In this document: positions 7,621 through 15,352 of the stretch, piece after piece
How the letters are laid out: each line of letters begins with the position of its first letter
Position numbering within the stretch: position 1 is the stretch's first letter
DNA from: an uncultured Eubacteriales bacterium
Lineage (GTDB): Bacteria > Bacillota > Clostridia > Christensenellales > Borkfalkiaceae
DNA: 64,000 nt
Reading direction: 5' to 3'
Assembly (NCBI GenBank): GCA_900543915.1
Contig: UQTB01000004.1
Location: 1-64,000 of the forward strand
The notes under the pieces: generated by a model
Seen by the model: the letters and a program-made list of their open reading frames with translations, nothing else
The model's database searches: none
What the model was told of the DNA's origin: nothing
Program-made: the position numbers and the translations under genes

Positions 7621-7911
7621 ATGTATCGAATAAATTACAGTTTTCATAGAAAGTGGTTTGTTCTTTTGATTCATTTCCCTTATTTCATGGCATTCATAAC
7701 CATGATTTGGGGGGGTATAAAAAGTTACCTGTTTTTTCAAGCAGGAGAATACAATTTAGGTTGGTATCTTTTTTTGGGAGGAATCTTAGGCGCTGTGCTG
7801 ACCTTCATCGTCTGGGAGATACTGATCAGTTTTTTTGTCCTGGTCGTTGCTAATTTGGAATATTTCAATGAAGCACTGGAAAAAAGGGGCGACGAAAGTG
7901 TGCATAAATAG
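7621..7911 (+). CDS. Small two-helix membrane protein, DUF4282-like
   Basis: A 96-residue protein starting at ATG 7621 after AAAGGAGAATT. It has two hydrophobic segments, about 11-33 (FVLLIHFPYFMAFITMIWGG) and 45-78 (GWYLFLGGILGAVLTFIVW and beyond), and a short charged tail. Length and layout resemble DUF4282 proteins, but this is a weak match. The coding is more AT-rich than its surroundings, which with the neighbouring broken regulator hints at a small acquired module. Confidence 0.65.
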   Translation: MYRINYSFHRKWFVLLIHFPYFMAFITMIWGGIKSYLFFQAGEYNLGWYLFLGGILGAVLTFIVWEILISFFVLVVANLEYFNEALEKRGDESVHK

Positions 7912-8171
7912 TCGTCATGCGGAGGAAACGGGCAGAGAGACAGAATTTGGCTTTGAGAGCCCTGCAGGAACGCAGATCGAGGCAATATTTTTTGAAACAT
8001 GCGGAAAGCAGAAAGTGACCGCCGAATCGACCGGTCTTCGCGGCGGCGTCGTAATTTTTAAGGGAGAGAAAAAACGGAGAGACAATCCTTTTTCAGACGC
8101 AGACAAATTGATTGAGAGGTTTCAAACGACAGCGATCGGATGAGAAGTGAAAATAAAAAATGAAAAGTGCA
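7912..8171 (+). other. Region without a supportable gene
   Basis: An open frame overlapping the end of the previous gene runs to 8143 but has no ribosome binding site or recognisable domain. It could encode a decayed fragment continuing the acquired module. No RNA structure is evident. Confidence 0.35.
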
Positions 8172-8198
8172 AAAAAAGAGAGGGAAACCTCTCTTTTA
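8172..8198 (-). terminator. Terminator of the methyltransferase operon
   Basis: Stem AAAGAGAGG / CCTCTCTTT with a GAAA-type loop. On the minus strand it ends in a run of T, and it overlaps the TAA stop of the methyltransferase. Confidence 0.8.
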
Positions 8199-9119
8199 TT
8201 TCATACTCTGCGCATTGCGCTCCCAGAAGACGCCGTTCTCGTAGCCCTGAATGCGCTTGTTCGTCTCCGCCTGCTCCAGCCGGTATTCCGCCCAGGCGCA
8301 GTAGAGCGGGTTCTGTTCGATGCCGAGATAACGCCTTCCCAGTTTTTTTGCCACCACCGAAGTGGTGCCGGAACCTAAAAAGGGATCGAACACAAAGTCG
8401 CCCTCGCTGCTGCTCGCGAGCAGCAGCTTGGCGATGAGCTTTTCCGGTTTTTGCGTGGGGTGCGCGGTGTTTTCGGGCATAGACCAGTAGGGGATGGAGA
8501 TGTCGTCCCAGAAATTGGAGGGGCAGGTATTGCGGAAGTTCCCGCTTTCCGTCTCCTCCCAGTCCTTGGGGAGTCCCTTTTCCCGATAGGGCGCCATCAC
8601 TTTCCGGCGTACTTTGACCGCGTCGAGATGGAAGGTATAGCGGTCGGAGACGGTGGCGAACCAGATATCCTCCAGCCCGTTCTTCCAGTTGGCGGCGGCG
8701 CCGCGCCCTTTTTCGCGCTGCCAGGTGATGCGATTGCGCACGGAGAAGTAATCTTCCAGCACCCTTCCGATCACCATGCCGCTTTTCCAGTCGCAGCAGA
8801 CGTATACGCTTGCCGTGGGCTTTAACAGGGGGAAAACCGCTTCGATCCAGCCGCGCGTGTACGCTTCGTACGCCTCGTTTTCCGTCCTGCCGAATTTCAC
8901 GCCGTGAAAGTCCTTGCTCAGGTTATAGAAGGGATCCGCGACGAGCAGGTCGACGAAGTGTTCAGGCAGGAGTTTTGCGGCGCGCAGCATATCGCCGCAG
9001 ATCGTGCGGTCAATGATTTCGCCGATGGAAACGGGGTTCTCGGGGGATATGCAGCGGGCGAGGTACGTCTCTCCCGCCTCGAGGGAGAAGTCGATCGTCT
9101 TGTTCTTGGGGGATTTCAT
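8196..9119 (-). CDS. Site-specific DNA methyltransferase (N6-adenine or N4-cytosine type)
   Basis: A 307-residue beta-class amino-methyltransferase that transfers a methyl group from S-adenosylmethionine to an exocyclic amine in DNA. The catalytic motif IV reads ADPFYNL (62-65 DPFY) where most relatives have DPPY. The cofactor motif FDPFLGSGTT is near residue 252, preceded by the HPTQKPEKL signature. A restriction partner is absent nearby, so it is probably an orphan enzyme. It starts 5 bases after the stop of the upstream ABC-F gene and is likely co-transcribed with it. The recognition sequence cannot be read from the protein. Confidence 0.9.
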   Translation of the reverse strand: MKSPKNKTIDFSLEAGETYLARCISPENPVSIGEIIDRTICGDMLRAAKLLPEHFVDLLVADPFYNLSKDFHGVKFGRTENEAYEAYTRGWIEAVFPLLKPTASVYVCCDWKSGMVIGRVLEDYFSVRNRITWQREKGRGAAANWKNGLEDIWFATVSDRYTFHLDAVKVRRKVMAPYREKGLPKDWEETESGNFRNTCPSNFWDDISIPYWSMPENTAHPTQKPEKLIAKLLLASSSEGDFVFDPFLGSGTTSVVAKKLGRRYLGIEQNPLYCAWAEYRLEQAETNKRIQGYENGVFWERNAQSMK

Positions 9120-9124
9120 CGCGC

Positions 9125-10669
9125 TTACTCTTTTACGTCCAGTATTATGTTGCAGAGCCCTTCCGCGAAGGGCTTTTCGTGCGTGACCAGAATCAGCCCG
9201 CCGGGATACGCCGCCAAGGCCTTTTTCAAGGCGTCTTTCGCGCGCACGTCCAGGTGGTTGGTGGGCTCGTCGAGCACGAGGAGGTTGGTGGTCTTCTGCA
9301 TGAGAACGCAGAGCTTCAGGCGCACCTGTTCGCCTCCCGAAAGCTCGGAGAGGGGATTGAGCGCGAGCTCGCCCTTCAGCCCGACTTTCGCAAGCGCGTT
9401 CCGCGTCTCCTTCGCGTTTTCGCGCGGATAAAACTCGTTGTAATACGCCATCGCGTTGCAGTCCGCACGCTCGAACGCGAGCTCCTGCTCGAGATAACCG
9501 ACGCGCGCGGCGGGATGAAAGCGGAAACTCCCCCCGAGCGCGGGGATCTGCCGCATCAAAGTTCGGATGAGCGTGGTCTTGCCGACGCCGTTGGTGCCGC
9601 GGATCCAGATCTTATCCCTGCCGGACAGCTGAAAGGAAAACGGGGGCAGCAGCGGCCGCCCGTAGCCGATCGAGAGGTCTTCCGCCACCAGAAGTTCCCT
9701 GGTGTTCAGTTCTTCACAGGGAAAGGAAAATACCGCGTCGTGAATGGCGGTGGGCTTTTGGAGCACCTGGATCTTGGCGAGCTGCTTTTTGCGCGCGTTC
9801 GCCATGCCCGCGGTCGCCGCGCGCACCTTGTTGCGGGCGATATAGTCCTCCATTTTTTCGATTTCCCGCTGCTGGCGGTGATAGTCGTTTTCATACTGGC
9901 GGGCATTCTGTTCGCGCTGCGCCAGAAAGCCGGAATAGTTCGCGGCGTATTTTTTGATCTGCCCGTTTTCGATGTTCACGATCGCGCGGCACACGCGATC
10001 GAGAAATTCCGTATCGTGCGAGATGACGAGAACGGTCTTGGGGCACGCGTTTAAAAAGTCGGTCAGCCAGGCGATGTGCTCGATGTCTAAAAAGTTGGTC
10101 GGTTCGTCCAGCATCATCACGTCGGGCGCGTCGAGGAGGAGTTTCGCCAGCATCAGCTTGGCGCGCTGGCCGCCCGAGAGCGTTCCGATCACGGTGTCAT
10201 AGCCGAAGTTCATCACGCCCAGTCCGTTCGCGATCTTCTTGATATTCGCTTCCAGTTCAAAGAACCCCGCTTCCGTCAGCCGGTCGGTGAGGTCGGTCGC
10301 CTTGCGGATCATCTCGTCCAGCCGATCGGGGTCGGAAATTTCTCCCATGCCCGCGTAGAGCGCTTCCATGCGCTCGTTCATGGCGAACAGATCGCGAAAG
10401 GAGGATTTCAGATATTCCATCACCGTGAGAGAACGGTCCAGCTCCGCGTGCTGGTCGAGATAAGTCTTGCGGATGTTGTTCTGCCATCTGACTTCGCCTT
10501 CATCCTGCAAAACTTCTCCCGCCAGAATGTTGATAAACGTGGATTTTCCCGCGCCGTTCAAGCCGACGATTCCCACGTGTTCTCCGTTGTTGATCTGCAG
10601 ATCCGCATCGTGAAAGAGAACCTTGTCGTCGTAGCGATGGGACAGCCCTTTGATTTCGAGTACGCTCAT
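9125..10669 (-). CDS. ABC-F family ribosome-associated ATPase
   Basis: A 514-residue protein with two ABC ATPase domains and no membrane segments, the ABC-F layout. The first domain has GLNGAGKST, LSGGQRAK and MMLDEPTNFLD. The second has GTNGVGKTT, LSGGEQVR and LLVLDEPTNHLD. The linker between them is charged and helical (QNARQYENDYHRQQREIEK), as in ABC-F proteins that reach into the ribosomal E site. Such proteins act as translation factors or protect ribosomes from antibiotics; which applies here cannot be decided. First gene of an operon with the methyltransferase. Confidence 0.93.
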   Translation of the reverse strand: MSVLEIKGLSHRYDDKVLFHDADLQINNGEHVGIVGLNGAGKSTFINILAGEVLQDEGEVRWQNNIRKTYLDQHAELDRSLTVMEYLKSSFRDLFAMNERMEALYAGMGEISDPDRLDEMIRKATDLTDRLTEAGFFELEANIKKIANGLGVMNFGYDTVIGTLSGGQRAKLMLAKLLLDAPDVMMLDEPTNFLDIEHIAWLTDFLNACPKTVLVISHDTEFLDRVCRAIVNIENGQIKKYAANYSGFLAQREQNARQYENDYHRQQREIEKMEDYIARNKVRAATAGMANARKKQLAKIQVLQKPTAIHDAVFSFPCEELNTRELLVAEDLSIGYGRPLLPPFSFQLSGRDKIWIRGTNGVGKTTLIRTLMRQIPALGGSFRFHPAARVGYLEQELAFERADCNAMAYYNEFYPRENAKETRNALAKVGLKGELALNPLSELSGGEQVRLKLCVLMQKTTNLLVLDEPTNHLDVRAKDALKKALAAYPGGLILVTHEKPFAEGLCNIILDVKE

Positions 10670-10692
10670 AGTGTTTTACCTTTTCCCGGAAA

Positions 10693-10721
10693 ATGATAGC
10701 ATATTTTCGCGGAAAACGCAA
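10693..10721 (-). promoter_or_regulatory. Promoter of the ABC-F operon
   Basis: On the minus strand TTGCGT (plus 10716-10721) and TATCAT (plus 10693-10698) with a 17-base spacer. Confidence 0.55.
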
Positions 10722-10763
10722 CGGATTCGTACAAGCCCCCGCGCCTATCGGGACAAAACCCGG

Positions 10764-10771
10764 CATATACT
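10764..10771 (+). promoter_or_regulatory. Possible SigE-type -10 element ahead of sigK
   Basis: CATATACT matches the sporulation SigE -10 consensus CATAYAHT exactly, 28 bases before the sigK start. The -35 region is a poor match, so the call rests on the -10 and on sigK being SigE-controlled in Bacillus and Clostridia. Confidence 0.45.
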
Positions 10772-10798
10772 GAGAGAGTAAGGATAAAAGGGTGAGTT

Positions 10799-11500
10799 AT
10801 GTTCTGGGAATCGCTGTTGTTCGTCTTGTCGAAGGTCGTTTTTTTCTGTTCGAGCATCCGTTCGGGGACGAGTTTTCCGAAGCCGCTGCCGCCGGAAGAG
10901 GAGAAGAAATACCTGGCGGCGGCGCGCGCGGGAGATTCCGCCGCGCGGGAAAAGCTGATCGAGCACAATCTCCGGCTGGTCGCCCACGTGGCGAAGAAGT
11001 ATGCGGGCGCGGCGGAGGCGGACGATCTCCTCTCGGTGGGATCCATCGGCCTGATCAAGGCGATCAACACCTACGAGCCGAACAAGGGGACGCAGCTGGC
11101 GACCTATACCGCAAAGTGCATTGAAAACGAGATACTGATGCTTCTCAGGGCGAATAAAAAGTTCAAAAACAACGTTTCCCTGTCCGAAGTGGTGGGGACG
11201 GATAAGGACGGCAACGAGCTGATGCTCATCGATCTATTGTGCGAAAAGGACGATTCCGTGTTTCAGAAGGTGGAAAAGGCGATTCAGAACGAAAAATTCA
11301 CCGAGCTGGTCCGCGCGGTGCTGACCGAACGGGAGTTTAAGATCATTACCCTGCGGTACGGACTGAAGGGCGGCAGATGCCACCCGCAGCGCGAGGTGGC
11401 CTTGCTGATGCGGATCTCCCGCTCATACGTCTCGCGGATCGAAAAAAAAGCGGTCGAAAAATTGAAGGCTGCCGTGAAAAAAGAGGATTTTTACCTTTGA
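10799..11500 (+). CDS. sigK: RNA polymerase sporulation sigma factor SigK
   Basis: A 233-residue sigma-70 family protein that directs late mother-cell transcription during sporulation. It opens with a hydrophobic stretch (WESLLFVLSKVVFFCSSI), like the removable pro-sequence of pro-SigK. Region 2 is DLLSVGSIGLIKAINTYEP, followed by ATYTAKCIENEILMLLR, and region 4 is MRISRSYVSRIEKKAVEKL. The gene is continuous, so no skin-type element interrupts it. It implies that the organism sporulates or descends from spore formers. A SigE-like -10 lies upstream. Confidence 0.9.
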   Translation: MFWESLLFVLSKVVFFCSSIRSGTSFPKPLPPEEEKKYLAAARAGDSAAREKLIEHNLRLVAHVAKKYAGAAEADDLLSVGSIGLIKAINTYEPNKGTQLATYTAKCIENEILMLLRANKKFKNNVSLSEVVGTDKDGNELMLIDLLCEKDDSVFQKVEKAIQNEKFTELVRAVLTEREFKIITLRYGLKGGRCHPQREVALLMRISRSYVSRIEKKAVEKLKAAVKKEDFYL

Positions 11501-11524
11501 TTTTTTCTTCTTCCGTGGTATAAT
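11497..11524 (+). promoter_or_regulatory. Promoter of the TM1266-type regulator, flanked by an inverted repeat
   Basis: TTGATT at 11497-11502, a 16-base spacer and TATAAT at 11519-11524. The -10 is enclosed by CTTCCG and CGGAAG arms, which could bind a regulator. The -35 overlaps the end of sigK. Confidence 0.55.
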
Positions 11525-11543
11525 AGCGGAAGGAGGAAGGGAC

Positions 11544-11789
11544 ATGGAAGAGACGAAAATCGCGATTCTCGCAATCATCGTAAGGGATTTTGACGCCGTG
11601 GAGAAAGTCAACGCGCTCCTGCACGAGTACCGGAACTATGTGGTGGGCCGCATGGGGATCCCGTATCGGGAACGGAATATTTCCGTTCTGTCTGTGGTGC
11701 TGGACGCACCACAGGAGGCTCTGAGCGGGCTTTCCGGCAAACTGGGGATGACGGCGGGCGTCACCGCGAAGGTGCTCACTGCGAAATAG
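11544..11789 (+). CDS. Iron-only hydrogenase system regulator-like protein (TM1266 family)
   Basis: An 81-residue protein (MEETKIAILAIIVRDFDAVEKVN and onward, with GRMGIPYRERNISVLSVVLD) matching the TM1266-type small proteins with a NikR C-terminal/ACT-like fold, often near FeFe-hydrogenase maturation genes. Start ATG 11544 follows GGAGGAAGG. No hydrogenase gene is in the window, so the regulatory target is unknown. Its last 14 bases overlap the end of the convergent membrane-protein gene. Confidence 0.82.
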   Translation: MEETKIAILAIIVRDFDAVEKVNALLHEYRNYVVGRMGIPYRERNISVLSVVLDAPQEALSGLSGKLGMTAGVTAKVLTAK

Positions 11790-12255
11790 CTTTGTTTTCG
11801 CGCGCGGAAAAATGCTCGACGGCGACCAGGGCGGCGAGATAGCACGCCGACAAGACGCTGATCCCCGCCGCCAGCGCGCCCGTCAGCGCGCCGAAGAGCG
11901 CAAAGAGAAAGGGCGCGACGAACAGAAGACAGACGGCCGCTCCGATTTTGACGACGGCCGAAACGACGTAGAGCCATGCCGCGCGGCGCTTTGTTTCGCG
12001 TTTGAGCAGATAGATGCCGAAAAAAAGATTGTATCCCATGCTGAGGATGCAAGCGGGGAACTGGACGGCGGCAGCCACCGCGATCAGGACGACGGCGGCG
12101 AGCGCGAACCCGATGGCCTCCGCCGGCTCTTCGGCGCCGGCGTCAATGCCGGAACATTTCAGAAGGATCAGCGTAACGGCTGCGGGCAGAAGGCAGACGC
12201 CTGTGCCCGCGAGGTTCATAACGGCCGCTGCGCGCGTTTTTTTGGTCGATTGCAC
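11776..12255 (-). CDS. Four-helix membrane protein, function unknown
   Basis: A 159-residue protein, GTG start at 12255 preceded by GAAAGGAG. Four hydrophobic segments: VMNLAGTGVCLLPAAVTLILL, IGFALAAVVLIAVAAAVQF, WLYVVSAVVKIGAAVCLLFV and FLFALFGALTGALAAGISVL. No known family is recognised. Its 3' end overlaps the convergent regulator gene by 14 bp. Confidence 0.72.
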   Translation of the reverse strand: MQSTKKTRAAAVMNLAGTGVCLLPAAVTLILLKCSGIDAGAEEPAEAIGFALAAVVLIAVAAAVQFPACILSMGYNLFFGIYLLKRETKRRAAWLYVVSAVVKIGAAVCLLFVAPFLFALFGALTGALAAGISVLSACYLAALVAVEHFSARENKAISQ

Positions 12256-12278
12256 TTTTATATTCTCTCCTTTCTTTC

Positions 12279-12307
12279 AGTATATCACACTTTTCAAACT
12301 TTTACAA
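12279..12307 (-). promoter_or_regulatory. Promoter of the membrane-protein gene
   Basis: Minus strand TTGTAA (plus 12302-12307), 17-base spacer, TATACT (plus 12279-12284). Confidence 0.55.
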
Positions 12308-12391
12308 GGGCTCTCGGAAGGAAAGTGCCCTCTGTTTTTCCGTCTTTGCGTCAGGCGTCCGTTCGGAAAGGAAAAAATTTCCCGAACGGGC

Positions 12392-12420
12392 TTTACAACG
12401 CCGCGCGTTTATGGTATCAT
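12392..12420 (+). promoter_or_regulatory. Promoter placed for a leaderless transcript
   Basis: TTTACA at 12392-12397, 17-base spacer, TATCAT at 12415-12420. The usual start point, 6-7 bases past the -10, falls on the ATG at 12427, and no Shine-Dalgarno sequence is present. Confidence 0.6.
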
Positions 12421-12426
12421 ATTGCT

Positions 12427-13215
12427 ATGAATTTTACCTTTATCTCGGGTGCTACCGGCGGAATCGGGAAAGCATTTTCCGTTTTGTGCGCCAAAAACGG
12501 GGACAACCTCTATCTGACGGGCAGGAACAACGATAAACTGCTGGCGCTCAAAGCGGAGCTTTCCGCGCTGAACCCCTCCGTCACAATAGAAGTCTTCGCC
12601 TGCGACCTCGCAGACCCTGCCGCGCGCGACAGGCTGGCCGGATACGCGGAAGAACGGGGAATGCGGTTTTCCCGCATTCTGCTGGTTGCGGGAGTGGATA
12701 TTCAGAAACCCGTCTTGCGGTATACGCGGGAAAAGCTGCTCTTCCAGCTGCGCGTCAACGGCGAAGCGACCGTGGATCTCGCCTTCCGCTTTTTGCCGAT
12801 GCGCGGGGAGGAGTGCGAGATCGTCGCGATCGGCTCCATGAGCGGCGTCACGCCCATGCCGTATTTCGCGCTCTATTCGGCGACGAAGGGGATGATCGCT
12901 TCCTTCTTCACCGCGCTGCGGCTGGAGCTGAAAAATGAGGGCGTCCGCGTGACCACGGTTCTGCCCGGCGGCGTCTATACCCGCCCGGATATCGTGAAAG
13001 AGATCGAGAGCCAGGGCGTATGGGGGAAACTTTCCGCGCTCTCTCCCGCATACGTCGCGGAAAAAAGCCTGAAAGCGGTGCGGAAAAACAAAGCGGTGTT
13101 TGTGCCCGGCTTTTTCAACCGGCTTTTATACCGGCTGATGAAGCTGCTGCCGCGGGGAATCACGATGCGGTTTATCGCTCGCCGCTGGAAGAAGCACGAA
13201 AAAGACGCGTTTTAG
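12427..13215 (+). CDS. Short-chain dehydrogenase/reductase
   Basis: A 262-residue Rossmann-fold oxidoreductase. The nucleotide-binding motif GATGGIGKAF is at 8-17, followed by TGRNNDKL, whose arginine suggests NADPH preference. The catalytic serine lies in GSMSGVTPM and the YxxxK pair in YSATKGM. The C-terminal tail is basic with a hydrophobic stretch (FFNRLLYRLMKLL), as in membrane-associated 3-ketoacyl or sterol-type reductases, so it may act on a lipid-like substrate (inference). The ATG at 12427 lacks a Shine-Dalgarno site and matches the predicted transcription start. Confidence 0.85.
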   Translation: MNFTFISGATGGIGKAFSVLCAKNGDNLYLTGRNNDKLLALKAELSALNPSVTIEVFACDLADPAARDRLAGYAEERGMRFSRILLVAGVDIQKPVLRYTREKLLFQLRVNGEATVDLAFRFLPMRGEECEIVAIGSMSGVTPMPYFALYSATKGMIASFFTALRLELKNEGVRVTTVLPGGVYTRPDIVKEIESQGVWGKLSALSPAYVAEKSLKAVRKNKAVFVPGFFNRLLYRLMKLLPRGITMRFIARRWKKHEKDAF

Positions 13216-13226
13216 GAGGTAGTCAT

Positions 13227-13403
13227 TTGGGAGTACAAAGGATTGAAACTGGAAGCGGGCGGCATGCCGGGCTCGCCGGCGCGCTCGACGAATGCGGCGC
13301 GGCGGGGCGGGCGCCCGCGAACATCGTCCCGCCGGCGGCGGAATCCGGCAGAACGCGCGGGATCATCGTGGTATTGAAACGCAGAAAGGAGGAAGAAACA
13401 TGA
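13227..13403 (+). CDS. Small hypothetical ORF coupled to thyA
   Basis: A possible 58-residue product begins at TTG 13227, seven bases after AGGAGG at 13214-13219, and ends in a TGA that overlaps the thyA ATG as ATGA. Ribosome binding site and coupling make it credible, while the composition (many Gly, Ala, Arg) and lack of any recognised family argue for caution. It could be a short leader ORF that tunes thyA translation. Confidence 0.42.
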   Translation: MGVQRIETGSGRHAGLAGALDECGAAGRAPANIVPPAAESGRTRGIIVVLKRRKEEET

Positions 13404-14230
13404 GTTACGCGGACCGCGTTTTTATTGAAAACTGCACCGAAATATTGAATCACGGCTTTTGGGATACCGATCTTCCCGTCCGCCCGCGCTGGGAGGACGG
13501 CACGCCCGCGCATACGGTAAAAAAATTCGGCATCGTGAACCGGTACGATCTGAAAAAGGAATTTCCCATCCTGACCATCCGCCGCACGGCGTTCAAGTCC
13601 GCGATCGACGAAATTCTGTGGATCTGGCAGAAAAAATCCAACAACATTCACGATCTGAACAGCCATATCTGGGATGCCTGGGCGGACGAGACGGGCTCTA
13701 TCGGCAAGGCGTACGGCTACCAGCTTGGAATCAAACACCGATATCCCGAGGGCATGTTCGATCAGGTAGACCGGGTGATCTACGATCTGAAGCACAATCC
13801 CGCTTCCCGCCGGATCATGACGAACCTGTATAATTTTGAGGATCTCAGTGAGATGCACCTCTATCCGTGCGCGTATTCCATGACGTTCAACGTCACCGGA
13901 GACACCTTGAACGGCATCTTAAACCAGCGCTCCAACGACGTGGTGGTCGCGAATAACTGGAACGTGGTGCAGTATTCCGTCCTGCTCGTGATGATGGCGC
14001 AGATCTCCGGCCTGAAGGCGGGCGAGCTCGTACACGTGATTGCAGACGCGCACATTTACGACCGCCATATTCCCGCCTTGAAGAAGATCATGGAAAATCC
14101 GCAGTACGACGCGCCGAAGCTCGTCGTCAATCCGGACGTGAAGAATTTTTACGATTTTAAAGTGGAGGACTTCGCGCTGGAAGGGTACGTCTGTTCCAAA
14201 ATGGAAGGAAAGCTGGAGGTGGCTGTCTGA
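13400..14230 (+). CDS. thyA: Thymidylate synthase
   Basis: Converts dUMP and methylene-tetrahydrofolate to dTMP and dihydrofolate. A 276-residue ThyA-type enzyme. The catalytic cysteine is Cys157 in LYPCAYS, where many homologues have LPPCH. Other signatures are RRTAFKSAIDEILWIWQ, NQRSNDVVVANNWNVVQY and HIYDRH. GGAGG at 13388 precedes the ATG. It overlaps folA by one base (TGATG), so the enzyme that makes dihydrofolate and the one that recycles it are coupled. Confidence 0.96.
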   Translation: MSYADRVFIENCTEILNHGFWDTDLPVRPRWEDGTPAHTVKKFGIVNRYDLKKEFPILTIRRTAFKSAIDEILWIWQKKSNNIHDLNSHIWDAWADETGSIGKAYGYQLGIKHRYPEGMFDQVDRVIYDLKHNPASRRIMTNLYNFEDLSEMHLYPCAYSMTFNVTGDTLNGILNQRSNDVVVANNWNVVQYSVLLVMMAQISGLKAGELVHVIADAHIYDRHIPALKKIMENPQYDAPKLVVNPDVKNFYDFKVEDFALEGYVCSKMEGKLEVAV

Positions 14231-14733
14231 TGAAGGCGATCGTGGCGGTGGACCGGAACTGGGGCATCGGGAAGAACAACGGCCTTCTCTTCCGTCTCCC
14301 CGCGGATATGAAGTATTTTCGGGAAAAGACGATGGGAAAAGTCGTCGTGATGGGGAGCAATACCCTCCTCTCTTTCCCGGGCGGAAACCCTTTGAAAAAC
14401 AGGACGAATATCGTGCTTTGGCCGGGCGGCGCGCCGCGGGCGGACTGCTTGATCGTCCAGAGCATGGAAGAACTGAAAGAGGCGCTGAAGCCCTATGACG
14501 GCGAAGACGTATTCGTCATCGGCGGGGGAATGTTCTACCGCACGATGCTCCCTTACTGCGACGAGGTCTACGTCACCAAGGTGGATGCGGACGGGAAAGC
14601 GACCGTCTTTTACGAAAATCTCGACGCGCGCGCGGAGTGGACCTGCGCGTCCGTTTCCGAACCCGTCACCGACGGGGAATATACGCTGCGCTTTACCGTT
14701 TACCGCAACAGCGCGCCGGAGGCCTTCGTATGA
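14230..14733 (+). CDS. folA: Dihydrofolate reductase
   Basis: A 167-residue NADPH-dependent enzyme that restores tetrahydrofolate from dihydrofolate produced by ThyA. Visible motifs are MKAIVAVDRNWGIGKNNGL, the helix LPADMKYFREKTMGK with the substrate-binding Asp, VVMGSNTLLSFPGG and FVIGGGMFYRTMLPYCDEVYVTKV. Overlaps thyA upstream and the next gene downstream (ATGA), so it lies in the middle of a coupled operon. Confidence 0.96.
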   Translation: MKAIVAVDRNWGIGKNNGLLFRLPADMKYFREKTMGKVVVMGSNTLLSFPGGNPLKNRTNIVLWPGGAPRADCLIVQSMEELKEALKPYDGEDVFVIGGGMFYRTMLPYCDEVYVTKVDADGKATVFYENLDARAEWTCASVSEPVTDGEYTLRFTVYRNSAPEAFV

Positions 14734-15215
14734 CCGTCCGGCTCCGTTCCCGAAAGCCCTATTTTTCGGCCTGGGTACCCGTCACGGGGGCGGCGCTTGC
14801 CCTCCTCCTGTGCGCGGGGTTCATCGTGCTCGCCGTTTTGCAGGCAGATAAATCCTGGACGTTTATCATGCTCGCGATTCTTTGCTTTCTCATCGCGGGA
14901 TACGTGCTGCTGTCGTCCTCGCTCAACAAGGGGCTGACGGACTGCGTCCTCTTGTCCGAAACGGGCGCCACGGTCAGGCGGGCGTTCAAAAAGTCCGTTT
15001 TTTACCCTTACGATCAGCTCGAGGTCGCGTTCGGCAAGGTGGACGGCAGGGATTGCTTTCTCTTTCTCGTCAAAGAGGAAGCGGGGGACCGGGAAGAACT
15101 CTTGGACGTCAGTTATCCGGTCATCAAAGGAGCGAAGCATTTTTTTGCGTTTTACAGCGAACTCGGCGAGGTGTTTTTCGAACGGATCGGCGTTTCCGTT
15201 TCGAAAGAAAGATAG
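14730..15215 (+). CDS. Membrane protein with C-terminal PH-like domain, function unknown
   Basis: A 161-residue protein, ATG 14730 overlapping the folA stop by 4 bp. Two adjacent transmembrane helices (about 16-38 and 43-63) are followed by a soluble domain with VLLSETGATVRRAFKKSVFYPYDQLEV, a pattern seen in bacterial PH-like membrane proteins. No specific role can be assigned. Operon position suggests co-expression with thyA and folA. Confidence 0.72.
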   Translation: MTVRLRSRKPYFSAWVPVTGAALALLLCAGFIVLAVLQADKSWTFIMLAILCFLIAGYVLLSSSLNKGLTDCVLLSETGATVRRAFKKSVFYPYDQLEVAFGKVDGRDCFLFLVKEEAGDREELLDVSYPVIKGAKHFFAFYSELGEVFFERIGVSVSKER

Positions 15216-15229
15216 AATTGATCTGCCGT

Positions 15230-15260
15230 GCCGCCGCGGAAATTCCGCGGCGGCTTTTTC
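15230..15260 (+). terminator. Terminator of the thyA-folA operon
   Basis: Perfect 12-bp stem GCCGCCGCGGAA / TTCCGCGGCGGC followed by TTTTTCT. Confidence 0.9.
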
Positions 15261-15352
15261 TCTTTTCTTTCATTTGCGCGGGGAGGAGGGCGGGCAAGGC
15301 AGCGCGCGGCCGGGGCGCATATCCCCGAAAAAACGGAAAAAGGAGAAAACAT

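Noticed and set aside
7835..8143. 102-codon frame overlapping the small membrane-protein gene
   Set aside because: No ribosome binding site, starts inside another gene and has no recognised domain. At best a decayed fragment.
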